Shown: in pieces, positions 17,750 to 25,170 of the stretch | How the letters are laid out: each line of letters starts with the position of its first letter | How positions within the stretch are numbered: position 1 is the stretch's first letter | Assembly: GCF_900637955.1 (NCBI RefSeq) | Contig: NZ_LR134476.1 | Coordinates: forward strand, 248,001 to 312,000 | Source of the DNA: Trueperella bialowiezensis | GTDB lineage: Bacteria; Actinomycetota; Actinomycetes; Actinomycetales; Actinomycetaceae | Length of the DNA: 64,000 bases | Reading direction: 5' to 3' | Program-made: the position numbers and the translations under genes | The notes under the pieces: model-generated | The model's database searches: none | The model's input: the letters and a program-made list of their open reading frames with translations, nothing else | What the model was told of the DNA's origin: nothing

Positions 17750-17970
17750 CGACAACCTGCACTATCGCGATCGGCCGACGGCGACGTGGTTTCTGGCGAG
17801 TCCTTGAGCATTGGGGCCAGGTTGCGCCCAGCGAAAAAGCCTAAGATCGCCAGAATCACGCCAAGAGCAAGTGCGAGGATGATTGTTTTCCAAAGAGCTT
17901 TGCGTTGCTTGTCGTACATCTCATCCGAGGGTGGTTCCTGGCCGTCTGTGTGTTCATCGGGTTTGTGCAT
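17674..17970 (-). CDS. Small single-pass membrane protein, unknown
   Basis: 98 residues: a charged N-terminus (MHKPDEHTDGQEPPSDEMY), one membrane helix (TIILALALGVILAILGFFAG), then a hydrophilic tail. The start at 17970 has AAGGGA eight bases upstream. The last 25 or so residues (CRCSSVKSYRHTSPTNTEPC) are read out of frame through the beginning of the next gene and look like unselected sequence. The real functional part is therefore the first 70 or so residues, and the long overlap may reflect a lost stop codon or a frameshift. Confidence 0.5.
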   Translation of the reverse strand: MHKPDEHTDGQEPPSDEMYDKQRKALWKTIILALALGVILAILGFFAGRNLAPMLKDSPETTSPSADRDSAGCRCSSVKSYRHTSPTNTEPCQLQPRR

Positions 17971-18036
17971 CCGTGCGTCCCTTCTTTTTGCCGACACGAT
18001 AACTGTAGCCGACAGCGGCTGTGTTAGCCGTAGCGG

Positions 18037-18888
18037 TTAAGGGACGGGGACGAGGATTGCTTCGGCTTCGATCGCGGTGAGCTCGTTACCGTAAGTGGCT
18101 GTGTAACCTAGGCCTGGCACGGTGAACCAATCACTACCGTCAGTGCGGACCTCGACTCGCCAGCCAATACGCACACCCGGCCGGTATACACCTGGGGCCC
18201 GGTAAATGGCTCGCACGTCACCATCTGGCCACACCCCGCCCGGGCTCACAGTCGACAAACTCGTGCCATCACCGGGCCACCACTGAAACCCCACCGGCAT
18301 AAACCGCAGCGTTGCCGACACACCCAACACATTCACCGCAGCCTCATAGGGGCGTGCCGAGGACGCGAAATACACGTCCTTATTCACCAGCACTTCGCCC
18401 GAGGCCGGCTGGAACGTTAACACGCCACCATCAATAATGGTTTGGGCGTGGTCACGGACATAAAATCCCACATCAGCAGCTGACACCACCGGAACCGCCG
18501 CCTCAGCCTCCTCCTCGCCGGCATCTGGTTCGGCGGCAGGCTCACTGCCACGGTTCATGCAATACTCCGCCAACGGGCCAGACATCTGCCAATTCGGCAA
18601 CGCACCCGGTAACGCCCCCGCGTGTTGGAAAGCATACGAACGACACAACTCATCCACACTCACCGACTCCAACGCACTCACACTCCCCCGCGGAGCCTCT
18701 GCCACGCTTGGCATAGACGCCGTGCTGCCTGCATAGGCGGTCCGGGGTGGAGACTTAGGCTGACTGACGTGTTCACTTTCGATGACGACAGCGCTACCGC
18801 TCACGCTTGCAGACCACGATGACGTAGTGTCATCACCTCCGGAGAGAAGAGTTCCGAAGACGAGAGTTGATAAGACGTGCAGAATCAC
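18037..18888 (-). CDS. Secreted/cell-envelope protein, partner of DUF6318 lipoprotein
   Basis: 283 residues. A short hydrophobic N-terminus (MILHVLSTLVFGTLLSGG) could be a signal sequence. It is followed by a Ser/Ala/Pro-rich low-complexity region with two Cys (ELCRSYAFQ, LAEYCMNRG), an acidic Ala/Glu linker, and a C-terminal beta-rich domain with many aromatic residues (FMPVGFQWWPGDG, APGVYRPGVRIGWRV). I do not recognise the C-terminal fold. The start is GTG and overlaps the lipoprotein stop by four bases (GTGA), so the two are made together and probably work together at the cell surface. Confidence 0.7.
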   Translation of the reverse strand: MILHVLSTLVFGTLLSGGDDTTSSWSASVSGSAVVIESEHVSQPKSPPRTAYAGSTASMPSVAEAPRGSVSALESVSVDELCRSYAFQHAGALPGALPNWQMSGPLAEYCMNRGSEPAAEPDAGEEEAEAAVPVVSAADVGFYVRDHAQTIIDGGVLTFQPASGEVLVNKDVYFASSARPYEAAVNVLGVSATLRFMPVGFQWWPGDGTSLSTVSPGGVWPDGDVRAIYRAPGVYRPGVRIGWRVEVRTDGSDWFTVPGLGYTATYGNELTAIEAEAILVPVP

Positions 18889-19502
18889 AGCTCGGGAACT
18901 CCAAATTTGTCTTGGTCTAAAATATCGAAGGATCGCACTTTGAGCCCTTCTTCGACGACTAGGCCGATAATCACAGCGTGACGATTTGCCTCAAGATAGT
19001 CTGAACCCTCTGGGTTGTAATGGTGAATTTCACTGCGGTCAACAAGGAAGTCCATCCGGTAATCAAGCTTTCCTGTTGAGCTAAACCATGCCGTTTCAAC
19101 AACTCCTAGGTTAATGTCCGTCCAAGCACCAACTTGGTTCATATTGTTTGCGGACTCAATGACAGTCTGACAGTACTCACATTCTGGGTGGGCATATTTT
19201 TCCCATTCGGCGGTATCGCCCGTCTTTTTCACGTAGGGATACAACTTTACGTAGTACTCAGCAAGTGCCGCAGCATCCTCGAGCTCAACACCAGTCAGCA
19301 CAGGCTCGCTCGGTGGCATCACCTGCGGGCGCGGCGGAATCGTATACTCCTCAGTCGGCACAGCCGAACCACCGGTCGCAGGACTCGCCGACCCACCACC
19401 ATCAGCAGGGTCAGCCCCACCGCAGGCAGCCAACACTGCAGCAGCACACACCAAACCCGCACCTAAACGCAAGGCGCGAAAACGCCGTCGTTGAACTCCC
19501 AT
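18885..19502 (-). CDS. DUF6318 family lipoprotein
   Basis: 205 residues. A signal peptide with lipobox VLAAC (lipidated Cys27) is followed by a Gly/Ser/Thr linker and a folded domain with LAEYYVKLYPYVKKTGD and ECEYCQTVIESAN, features I associate with the DUF6318 family (NTF2-like shape likely). The family is actinobacterial and has no known function. The ATG at 19502 has no Shine-Dalgarno sequence but TAGGTT six bases upstream, so the mRNA should be leaderless. It is first gene of a pair with the secreted protein downstream and divergent from the sirtuin gene. Confidence 0.8.
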   Translation of the reverse strand: MGVQRRRFRALRLGAGLVCAAAVLAACGGADPADGGGSASPATGGSAVPTEEYTIPPRPQVMPPSEPVLTGVELEDAAALAEYYVKLYPYVKKTGDTAEWEKYAHPECEYCQTVIESANNMNQVGAWTDINLGVVETAWFSSTGKLDYRMDFLVDRSEIHHYNPEGSDYLEANRHAVIIGLVVEEGLKVRSFDILDQDKFGVPEL

Positions 19503-19508
19503 ACCCCA

Positions 19509-19514
19509 AACCTA
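19509..19514 (-). promoter_or_regulatory. -10 box of leaderless DUF6318 promoter
   Basis: On the minus strand TAGGTT is followed by TGGGGT and the ATG (six bases). It lies 53 bases from the opposing sirtuin -10 box. Confidence 0.5.
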
Positions 19515-19567
19515 GTGCGCCAGCCATACCCGCGCCGCAGTTTTCCACAACCTCCCATAGACGGGAC

Positions 19568-19573
19568 TAGACT
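19568..19573 (+). promoter_or_regulatory. -10 box of leaderless sirtuin promoter
   Basis: TAGACT is followed by AGCCAC and the ATG at 19580 (six bases). No ribosome-binding site is present. Confidence 0.5.
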
Positions 19574-19579
19574 AGCCAC

Positions 19580-20503
19580 ATGGCGCACCGGATCGAGGAC
19601 TACTTCCCCAGCTCACACGTGCCAAATTTGCGTGTGAAGAACGTGGAGGTGCCGCCGGCGTCGGCGGCGATACCCGATCCACACGATCTCGCTCAGGCAC
19701 TGCAACCAGCACTCGATCTGCTTCGAGGAAAGAAGATAGCGGCGCTCACGGGTGCCGGATTGTCAACAGATTCGGGTCTGCCCGACTACCGCTCCCCCGG
19801 CTCGCGCAAACGAAACCCAATCACAATCCAGCAGTTCATGGCCGAAGAGCGCTGGCGGCGGCATTATTGGGCGCGTAACCATCAAGGCTGGCTCGGTCCG
19901 CGGATGGCAGCCCCGAACGCCGGACACAAGGCGCTCGCCGATCTCGAACGGCGCGGGATCCTCACCGGGTTAATCACACAGAACGTGGATCGGCTACACA
20001 CGCGAGCCGGCTCAAGACGCACGGTCGACCTGCACGGACGCTTCGACGAAGTGGTCTGCACCGAGTGCAACAGGGTATTCACACGCGACAGCCTGCACAA
20101 GCGGCTTTTAGCAGCGAACCCGACCTGGGTGTCGGACGCCCCGGAAAACGACGCCATCGCCCCAGACGCCGACGCCACCGTAGAAAACACACAAGGATTC
20201 CAAGTGGTCGGCTGTGAACGTTGCGGCGGTATTTTGCGCACCAACGTCGTGTTCTTCGGCGGCACGGTCCGCCCCGAAGACGTGCGAGCAGCCACCGATA
20301 TTATCGACGAGGCCGACGCCCTGCTCGTCGCCGGAACCTCGCTTCCCGTCCAGTCCGCACTACGTCTGGTACGAACCGCTCACCGGGCAGACAAACCGAT
20401 CGTCATCATCAACCGTGGCCACACCAAGGGCGACAAGTACGCCGACGTGATCGTCCACGCTGGCACCACGGAGTCGCTCAGCTGGCTAGCCGAGCAGCTA
20501 TAG
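19580..20503 (+). CDS. NAD-dependent protein deacylase, sirtuin family
   Basis: 307 residues. The NAD-binding signature GAGLSTDSGLPDYRSPGS is at about 58-75, QNVDRLH at 134-140 holds the Asn-Asp of the active site, and the catalytic His is in LHGRF near 152. Four zinc cysteines are intact: CTEC at 160-163 and CERC at 212-215, with an acidic insertion of about 45 residues between the pairs. The GAGxSTDSGxPDYR form is typical of class II (SIRT4-like) sirtuins. It removes acyl groups from lysine using NAD; the target is unknown. It is a single gene, convergent with the sugar kinase. Confidence 0.93.
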   Translation: MAHRIEDYFPSSHVPNLRVKNVEVPPASAAIPDPHDLAQALQPALDLLRGKKIAALTGAGLSTDSGLPDYRSPGSRKRNPITIQQFMAEERWRRHYWARNHQGWLGPRMAAPNAGHKALADLERRGILTGLITQNVDRLHTRAGSRRTVDLHGRFDEVVCTECNRVFTRDSLHKRLLAANPTWVSDAPENDAIAPDADATVENTQGFQVVGCERCGGILRTNVVFFGGTVRPEDVRAATDIIDEADALLVAGTSLPVQSALRLVRTAHRADKPIVIINRGHTKGDKYADVIVHAGTTESLSWLAEQL

Positions 20504-20524
20504 AAGCTCTCGGAGCAGCAACAA

Positions 20525-21463
20525 TTAGCGCAGCACCTCGCCGTCACCGAGGTCGCTGATTTTCAGCGTCTGGCGCGTTGGCGCACCCTCCCAATCACCT
20601 ACCGAACCAACGGCGAAAGCGCCGCAAAGGTGGGCGCGCTGCAGGCTCTCCAAGGCAGGAAGATCGTCCAAGCAACCGGATAGATAGCCAGCCACGAAAC
20701 CGTCACCCGCACCGATCGTGTCCTTCACCGGCACCTGCAAACCGGGGGCGCTCACCTGCCCGTCCGCGTCGCACGAGGTCGCACTTCCAGCATTCTTATA
20801 CACCACACGGCTGACACCTTGGCGTAGTAGCGCGTCAACGCCATCGTCAATATCAGCTTCCCCCGTGATCAAAGAAATCTCCTCCGGACCACCGAATACG
20901 ATATGTGCGTGGGAAGCAATCTCAGCGAGGACTGGCGTTGCCTCCTCCTCGGTCCACAACCGAGAACGATAGTTAACATCAAAACTAAGTTTCACGCCGT
21001 GTTCGCTCGCTTCGCGGATGACTCGCTGGGTGGTAGCCAAGGCACTATCGCCCAGTGCGGGCGTGATGCCCGTCAGGTGAATGACCTTGGGTTTCAACGA
21101 CAACATGTAGTCGATCTGTTCGTCGGAGAACTGGCGTCCAGCTGAGCCGGTGCGATGGTAGTCAACAGCAAACGAGCCGAGCCCAGCCTCACGGGAAACC
21201 ATGAGTCCCGTTGGATACTCGCCAGTTTCGACAACGCCGCCCTCGTCCACTTGCTCGGCTCGGAGCCCACGCAAAATGAGATGCCCGAAGGTATCGAGCC
21301 CGACTGTTCCCACCCATGCAGTGCTATATCCAAGCCGGGACAATCCGATGGCAACATTGGTTTCAGCGCCGGCAAAGGATGCGCGCGTACGCCCGCCGAT
21401 AGCCGGAATGTCAGTGAATCGAATGGTGCCCATGGTTTCGCCGAAAGTTGCGACGTCTATCAT
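20525..21463 (-). CDS. PfkB-family sugar kinase (2-keto-3-deoxygluconate kinase-like)
   Basis: 312 residues of the ribokinase/PfkB family. FAGAETNVAIGLSRLG near the N-terminus contacts the sugar; DTIGAGDGFVAGYLSG near residue 250 is the second PfkB signature with the catalytic Asp. Segments such as FGETMG, YHRTGSAGRQF and LSFDVNYRSRLW resemble 2-keto-3-deoxygluconate kinases more than fructokinases, but the substrate is not certain. I start at the ATG at 21463 (MIDVATFGE) with a purine-rich GAAAGAAGAAAAG upstream; an extension of 14 residues to 21505 is not supported. No sugar transporter adjoins it. Confidence 0.87.
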   Translation of the reverse strand: MIDVATFGETMGTIRFTDIPAIGGRTRASFAGAETNVAIGLSRLGYSTAWVGTVGLDTFGHLILRGLRAEQVDEGGVVETGEYPTGLMVSREAGLGSFAVDYHRTGSAGRQFSDEQIDYMLSLKPKVIHLTGITPALGDSALATTQRVIREASEHGVKLSFDVNYRSRLWTEEEATPVLAEIASHAHIVFGGPEEISLITGEADIDDGVDALLRQGVSRVVYKNAGSATSCDADGQVSAPGLQVPVKDTIGAGDGFVAGYLSGCLDDLPALESLQRAHLCGAFAVGSVGDWEGAPTRQTLKISDLGDGEVLR

Positions 21464-21606
21464 GTCTTTTCTTCTTTCCAGCGGGCGCGGGACCCGCTTT
21501 GCCACGTTTTCATTGTTACGGAAAGCCCCGCAGGGTTACAAGACAACGCTACACCCCACGCCACCACGATGGATTCGGTTCGGCTGTTAGCGTCCGGGCG
21601 ATTGAG

Positions 21607-21680
21607 TGCCCCCAGCAGGACTTGAACCTGCGACCAAGGAATTATGAGTTCCCTGCTCTAACCGTCTGAGCTATGGGGGC
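21607..21680 (-). tRNA. tRNA with CAT anticodon (elongator Met or Ile2)
   Basis: Cloverleaf of 74 bases. The acceptor GCCCCCA pairs with TGGGGGC, the anticodon stem GGGAA/TTCCT encloses CTCATAA (anticodon CAT), the T arm is GCAGG-TTCAAGT-CCTGC, and the discriminator is A. It lacks the initiator's unpaired first base and GGG/CCC anticodon stem, so it is not tRNA-fMet. The G27-U43 pair and the C4-G69 and C5-G68 pairs resemble E. coli tRNA-Ile2, whose C34 is changed to lysidine by TilS. I cannot decide between Met and Ile2. Confidence 0.9.
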
Positions 21681-21706
21681 CAGCCGGAACAGTCTATCAG
21701 CGAGCA

Positions 21707-22612
21707 TTACGAACTTTGAATTCCAGCGTGCGACGTTGCCCCTGTGACATTCGCGCCACCAGTCATCGTGGGCATTGCGCTACCGAACGGGTTCGCCTTC
21801 CGGAACTGGCACACCCCACACAGCTCCCCTTCGTCGGCTGGGTGCCGCGCCCCGCACTGGACGCACGCAGCGCTATTAATCGAATACAGTTTTCTTTCTG
21901 GTTCATCCAGCAGGTCAGCAAGCCGCATGTCACCTTGCACCCACAGGCCTTCCACTGGGCACAGCTCCACGCACGCCTGCTCACCGGCACACTTTTCTGA
22001 GGTCTGCCACAGTGCAGAACTGTCGTCGTAGTGGAGCAAGGTTAACGCTCCGTGCGGGCACGCCTTCACGCATACCCCGCAGGCCGTGCACTCACTGACC
22101 GCCAGCCGCACGCCGCCCAGCTTTGCTTCGAGCCCTTCTCCTGGGCGCACCCGACCTTGCTCGCTCAGCAATTTCAGTGCGGCGAGCGTGCGCGCGGTTT
22201 CGTCGGCCTTGATCGGGATCGGCGGTTTATCGCGCAAGCCCAGCCCGAGCAACACTCGGCGCGGCACGCCAATCTGACCGACCACCAGCGGCTCTGGACC
22301 GGGAAGCAACCCACGCTTAGTCTCGGTGTAGCGATAGACCAGCCGCGGCGTCAGGGACTCCCACACCGACGTCTGTTCGGCCATCGCCTCCGGCTCCTCC
22401 GAGCACGCCACCACGCCCACTTTCTCGATCCCGAGCGCAAGAATCTGCGCAGGCACACCCACAGACGCCTGCGTCAAACACCCGTTCCACACCACAAGCT
22501 GGCACCTTCGCCCCAGCCTCGGCACCTTCGCATGATCGCAAGCGAGCACAACTTCACGCGGCAGGTCATGTGCCCACATCCAGCGCAGCAGAGCCGCGAC
22601 GTCGTCACTCAT
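21707..22612 (-). CDS. 4Fe-4S ferredoxin-like protein, three cysteine-rich parts
   Basis: 301 residues. The N-terminal half has scattered Cys (LACDHAKVP, RCQLVVWNGCLTQA, VVACSEE) in an alpha/beta layout that recalls MvhD/hydrogenase Fe-S subunits. In the middle a ferredoxin domain carries CTACGVCVKACPHGAL, a full 4Fe-4S motif, and a reduced second motif CAGEQACVELCP. The C-terminus has a zinc-ribbon-like pair CVQCGARHP and CGVCQ. Electron transfer is likely, the partner unknown. I start at 22612 (MSDDVAALL), which overlaps the TorD-like gene by eight bases; a start at 22648 would overlap by 44. Coupling to a TorD-type chaperone suggests a molybdoenzyme context. Confidence 0.8.
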   Translation of the reverse strand: MSDDVAALLRWMWAHDLPREVVLACDHAKVPRLGRRCQLVVWNGCLTQASVGVPAQILALGIEKVGVVACSEEPEAMAEQTSVWESLTPRLVYRYTETKRGLLPGPEPLVVGQIGVPRRVLLGLGLRDKPPIPIKADETARTLAALKLLSEQGRVRPGEGLEAKLGGVRLAVSECTACGVCVKACPHGALTLLHYDDSSALWQTSEKCAGEQACVELCPVEGLWVQGDMRLADLLDEPERKLYSINSAACVQCGARHPADEGELCGVCQFRKANPFGSAMPTMTGGANVTGATSHAGIQSS

Positions 22613-23267
22613 CGCCCCGGCTCCGTTCGACACTTGCCAGTTCATCACCGACGACGTCTAACGCTGCTCGCGTCATTTGCGCAATCGCCCGGTACGTCAC
22701 GCTTCGCGCACCGCGTTCCACGTGATCAAGTAGGCGTTCGGCATACCCAAGGTGGCCTGCATAGAAGTCGCGCGCCTGCACGAATGCGCCGGTGTCATCG
22801 CCTACCTGCGTGATGAGATGACCGAGGAAACCCAGTTGCACGGAAAAGTGATCCACAGGGAAACCCGCCATCTTCAGCGGCTGATAACGCCACGCCCGGT
22901 AGACCTCACGCAGGCTTCGGATTAGACCGGCTCGCGCGCTACCACCGCTGTGCGCTCCGGTGGCTTCCCTATCACCGGCATACTCCGATTCGGCCATTTT
23001 CACCGTGCCGGCTGGTCCGAAGAGCCCTGCGAAGTCGTCGGCCACTACCCTGCCTGGATCGCCCGCACTTGCGATCTGTTCCATGGCAGCCACCGACCGC
23101 TCATCGCGCACCGGCCAGGTGGCTGCCATCTGCGGGTCAGTGAAACGGCGCAACACCTCGGAGTTCGGAGCCTCCACGTAAAACCGTGCGAGCGAAAACA
23201 GGGCGGTCGCACGTTGCACCGCCCGCAGCCGCTGCTCGGGCACCGAATCTTGCCACGGCGTCGCCAT
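22605..23267 (-). CDS. TorD/DmsD-family redox-enzyme chaperone
   Basis: 220 residues, all helical. The conserved segments of the family are present: ATALFSLARFYVEAPNSEVL at the N-terminus, a DDFAGLFGPAG stretch matching the yxxLFxGPG region, and PVDHFSVQLGFLGHL matching the PxDHIxxELxFL motif. Such proteins bind the twin-arginine signal of molybdenum enzymes and help cofactor loading before Tat export. The start at 23267 has GGGAGG four bases upstream. It forms an operon with the Fe-S protein gene and is divergent from tatB-tatA-tatC. No molybdoenzyme gene is in the window. Confidence 0.85.
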   Translation of the reverse strand: MATPWQDSVPEQRLRAVQRATALFSLARFYVEAPNSEVLRRFTDPQMAATWPVRDERSVAAMEQIASAGDPGRVVADDFAGLFGPAGTVKMAESEYAGDREATGAHSGGSARAGLIRSLREVYRAWRYQPLKMAGFPVDHFSVQLGFLGHLITQVGDDTGAFVQARDFYAGHLGYAERLLDHVERGARSVTYRAIAQMTRAALDVVGDELASVERSRGDE

Positions 23268-23336
23268 CACACCTCCCACCACGCGTTACTTCCCACCCTA
23301 CATGCCAACCGTCTAGAGGTTCTTGCCCGCAAACCC

Positions 23337-23342
23337 TAGGAT
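23337..23342 (+). promoter_or_regulatory. -10 box of leaderless tat operon promoter
   Basis: TAGGAT is followed by GAAGGC and the ATG at 23349 (six bases). The purines GAAGG lie too close to the ATG to serve as a ribosome site. Confidence 0.45.
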
Positions 23343-23348
23343 GAAGGC

Positions 23349-23699
23349 ATGGAAGTTTTCGGGATCAACGGCAGTGAGTTCCTTGTGATCCTCACTGTCG
23401 CTGTGATCGTGCTCGGCCCCGACGCGATCACGAGCGCCATGCGCGGGCTTCGAAACTTCATCGACTCCGCCAAAGCATTTTCCGCAAAACTCCGTGAAGA
23501 AACCAGCGAGGATCTCCGTGCCACCGGTCTGAGCGACGTCGACCTGTCCGCTTTCGACCTCAGCGAGCTCGACCCGCGCCAAATGATCCGCGAAGCCGTG
23601 CAAGAAGAGATCGCCGCCTGGGCCCGTGAAACGGGTGCCACCCCACCGAAACGACGGCCAACCACCACGAAAGCGGCCGACCCCAGTAACCCCAAGTAG
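23349..23699 (+). CDS. tatB: Twin-arginine translocase subunit TatB
   Basis: 116 residues. A single N-terminal membrane helix begins with the key Glu (NGSEFLVILTVAVIVLGPD), with the conserved Gly-Pro hinge, followed by an amphipathic helix and a charged tail rich in Asp and Glu. TatB with TatC recognises twin-arginine signals on folded proteins. The position before tatA and tatC and the Glu near residue 10 favour TatB over TatA. The hinge is LGPD, as in TatB, while the downstream protein has FGSSKLPE. First of three tat genes. Confidence 0.88.
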   Translation: MEVFGINGSEFLVILTVAVIVLGPDAITSAMRGLRNFIDSAKAFSAKLREETSEDLRATGLSDVDLSAFDLSELDPRQMIREAVQEEIAAWARETGATPPKRRPTTTKAADPSNPK

Positions 23700-23775
23700 T
23701 GTGCGACACGGTAAGATAACTACCACCACTCGAGTTTGGCTTGCCGAGTAACGCTTGCCTAGGAAAGGAACGCCA

Positions 23776-24078
23776 ATGAAGCCTTCGCACGTCATTGTGC
23801 TCATCGTCGTGTTACTGATCGTGTTCGGATCATCGAAGTTGCCTGAGATTGCGCGTTCCATCGGCCAGTCCGCAAAAGTGATGAAGAAGGAATTGCGCGA
23901 GTTACAAGACGACGATCCGAAGCAGCTTCCGCCCTCTCAAGCAGGCCAACAGCCCGGCACACAGCAACCGGGCACACAGCAGCCCGGCATGCAGCAGCCC
24001 GGTACGCACGAGCCCGGCACTCAACAACCTGGCCCTGAACAACCCGGCGCAAACAATTATCCGCAGCAAGACACGTGA
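23776..24078 (+). CDS. tatA: Twin-arginine translocase subunit TatA
   Basis: 100 residues. One membrane helix (HVIVLIVVLLIVFGSSKLPE) with the TatA hinge FGxxKLP, an amphipathic helix (IARSIGQSAKVMKKELREL), then a tail built from about eight imperfect copies of the five-residue unit QQPGT, an unusual composition for TatA. TatA polymerises to make the pore for folded proteins. The start at 23776 has AGGAAAGGA upstream; an extension to 23755 would include that site. The stop overlaps the tatC start (GTGA). Confidence 0.92.
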   Translation: MKPSHVIVLIVVLLIVFGSSKLPEIARSIGQSAKVMKKELRELQDDDPKQLPPSQAGQQPGTQQPGTQQPGMQQPGTHEPGTQQPGPEQPGANNYPQQDT

Positions 24079-24896
24079 GATCCCGCAAACGCGATAACCC
24101 CAAGGCAGTGATGCCGGTTCGCGAACACCTGCGCGAACTTCGCAAACGCATTCTGCTATCGCTGGCTGGTATCTTCGTCGGTGCTGTTATCGGCTGGTAC
24201 CTGTATGAGCCGGCCATGAACTTCATCACCGAGCCGCTGACTCGCATCACCAGCCAGGCTGCGATTCTCAACTTTGACACGATCGGCCAGGCCTTCGACC
24301 TCAAACTACGCGTAGCCTTCTGGATCGGCGTCATCATTTCCAGCCCGTGGTGGGTGCTCCAACTATTCCTATTCATCTCCCCTGGGCTTAAACGAAAGGA
24401 ACGCTGGCATCTCATTGTGTTTTCGCTGGTCGGCGTCCTGCTGTTTGCCGCGGGTGTGCTCTCCGGAATGCGGATGGCACCCATCGCAGTCGAGATCCTC
24501 ACCTCGTTCAACCCCGACAACTCCGCGAGTTTTATTCGCGCTACCGCCTACGTGTCGTTCTACATGCGGCTCGTTATGGCGTTCGGACTGTCGTTCCTTC
24601 TTCCCGAAGTGCTCGTGGTCCTCAATTTCCTCGGGCTCGTCTCATGGCGGTCGATGCTGCGTCACTGGCGCTGGGCGGTGGTGCTGTGCTTCGTGTTCGC
24701 CGCGATTGCAAACCCGCTCCCTTCCCCGTGGCCGATGACCATCCAAGCTTTCGTGCTCATCGCACTGTACCTGCTGGCCGTGCTGATATCGTTTATTAAC
24801 GAGAAGTTGCGGGCAAAGAGGCGCGCGAAAGAAGACGCCGAACTCGCTGATCCACCGCGGCTCCCCCAATCTAGTTCCCCTGATGATAAGGAGTAA
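24075..24896 (+). CDS. tatC: Twin-arginine translocase subunit TatC
   Basis: 273 residues with six predicted membrane helices. The cytoplasmic N-terminus MPVREHLRELRKRILLS is the TatC signature that touches the twin-arginine motif; LFLFISPGLKRKERWHL after helix 2 is the second conserved segment. The start is GTG at 24075, overlapping tatA by four bases. TatC is the receptor of the Tat export system. The DUF6457 gene follows after four bases, so it is probably on the same mRNA. Confidence 0.96.
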   Translation: MRSRKRDNPKAVMPVREHLRELRKRILLSLAGIFVGAVIGWYLYEPAMNFITEPLTRITSQAAILNFDTIGQAFDLKLRVAFWIGVIISSPWWVLQLFLFISPGLKRKERWHLIVFSLVGVLLFAAGVLSGMRMAPIAVEILTSFNPDNSASFIRATAYVSFYMRLVMAFGLSFLLPEVLVVLNFLGLVSWRSMLRHWRWAVVLCFVFAAIANPLPSPWPMTIQAFVLIALYLLAVLISFINEKLRAKRRAKEDAELADPPRLPQSSSPDDKE

Positions 24897-24900
24897 CACC

Positions 24901-25158
24901 GTGTCTGATGAAGCAAAGAAGATGGAAATCATGGGCAAGTGGCTTGACGCCGTCGCCGATGAGCTTGGCCTAGACGCCACCCAGTACAAGGCTAACCGTG
25001 ACGAGCTACTCAACCTCACTGCGAAAATCGCCCACGGCCCATCCCGCCCAGGCGCACCGATGACGCTTTTCCTCATCGGCCTGACCAGCGCTTCCAGCGG
25101 CGAGGTCTCGCAGGCTGTTACCAAGATCGAAGAGCTCATCGAACGCTACGAAGGATAG
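24901..25158 (+). CDS. DUF6457 family small protein
   Basis: 85 residues, helical: MGKWLDAVADELGLDATQYK and LTSASSGEVSQAVTKIEELI. This matches the small actinobacterial DUF6457 family as I recall it. The domain also occurs fused to molybdenum cofactor guanylyltransferase-like proteins, which would suit the TorD and Tat neighbours; that link is from memory and should be treated as a hint. The start is GTG at 24901 with AAGGAG about eight bases upstream. It ends 12 bases before the convergent dnaG stop. Confidence 0.75.
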   Translation: MSDEAKKMEIMGKWLDAVADELGLDATQYKANRDELLNLTAKIAHGPSRPGAPMTLFLIGLTSASSGEVSQAVTKIEELIERYEG

Positions 25159-25170
25159 CGACGACGGCGT

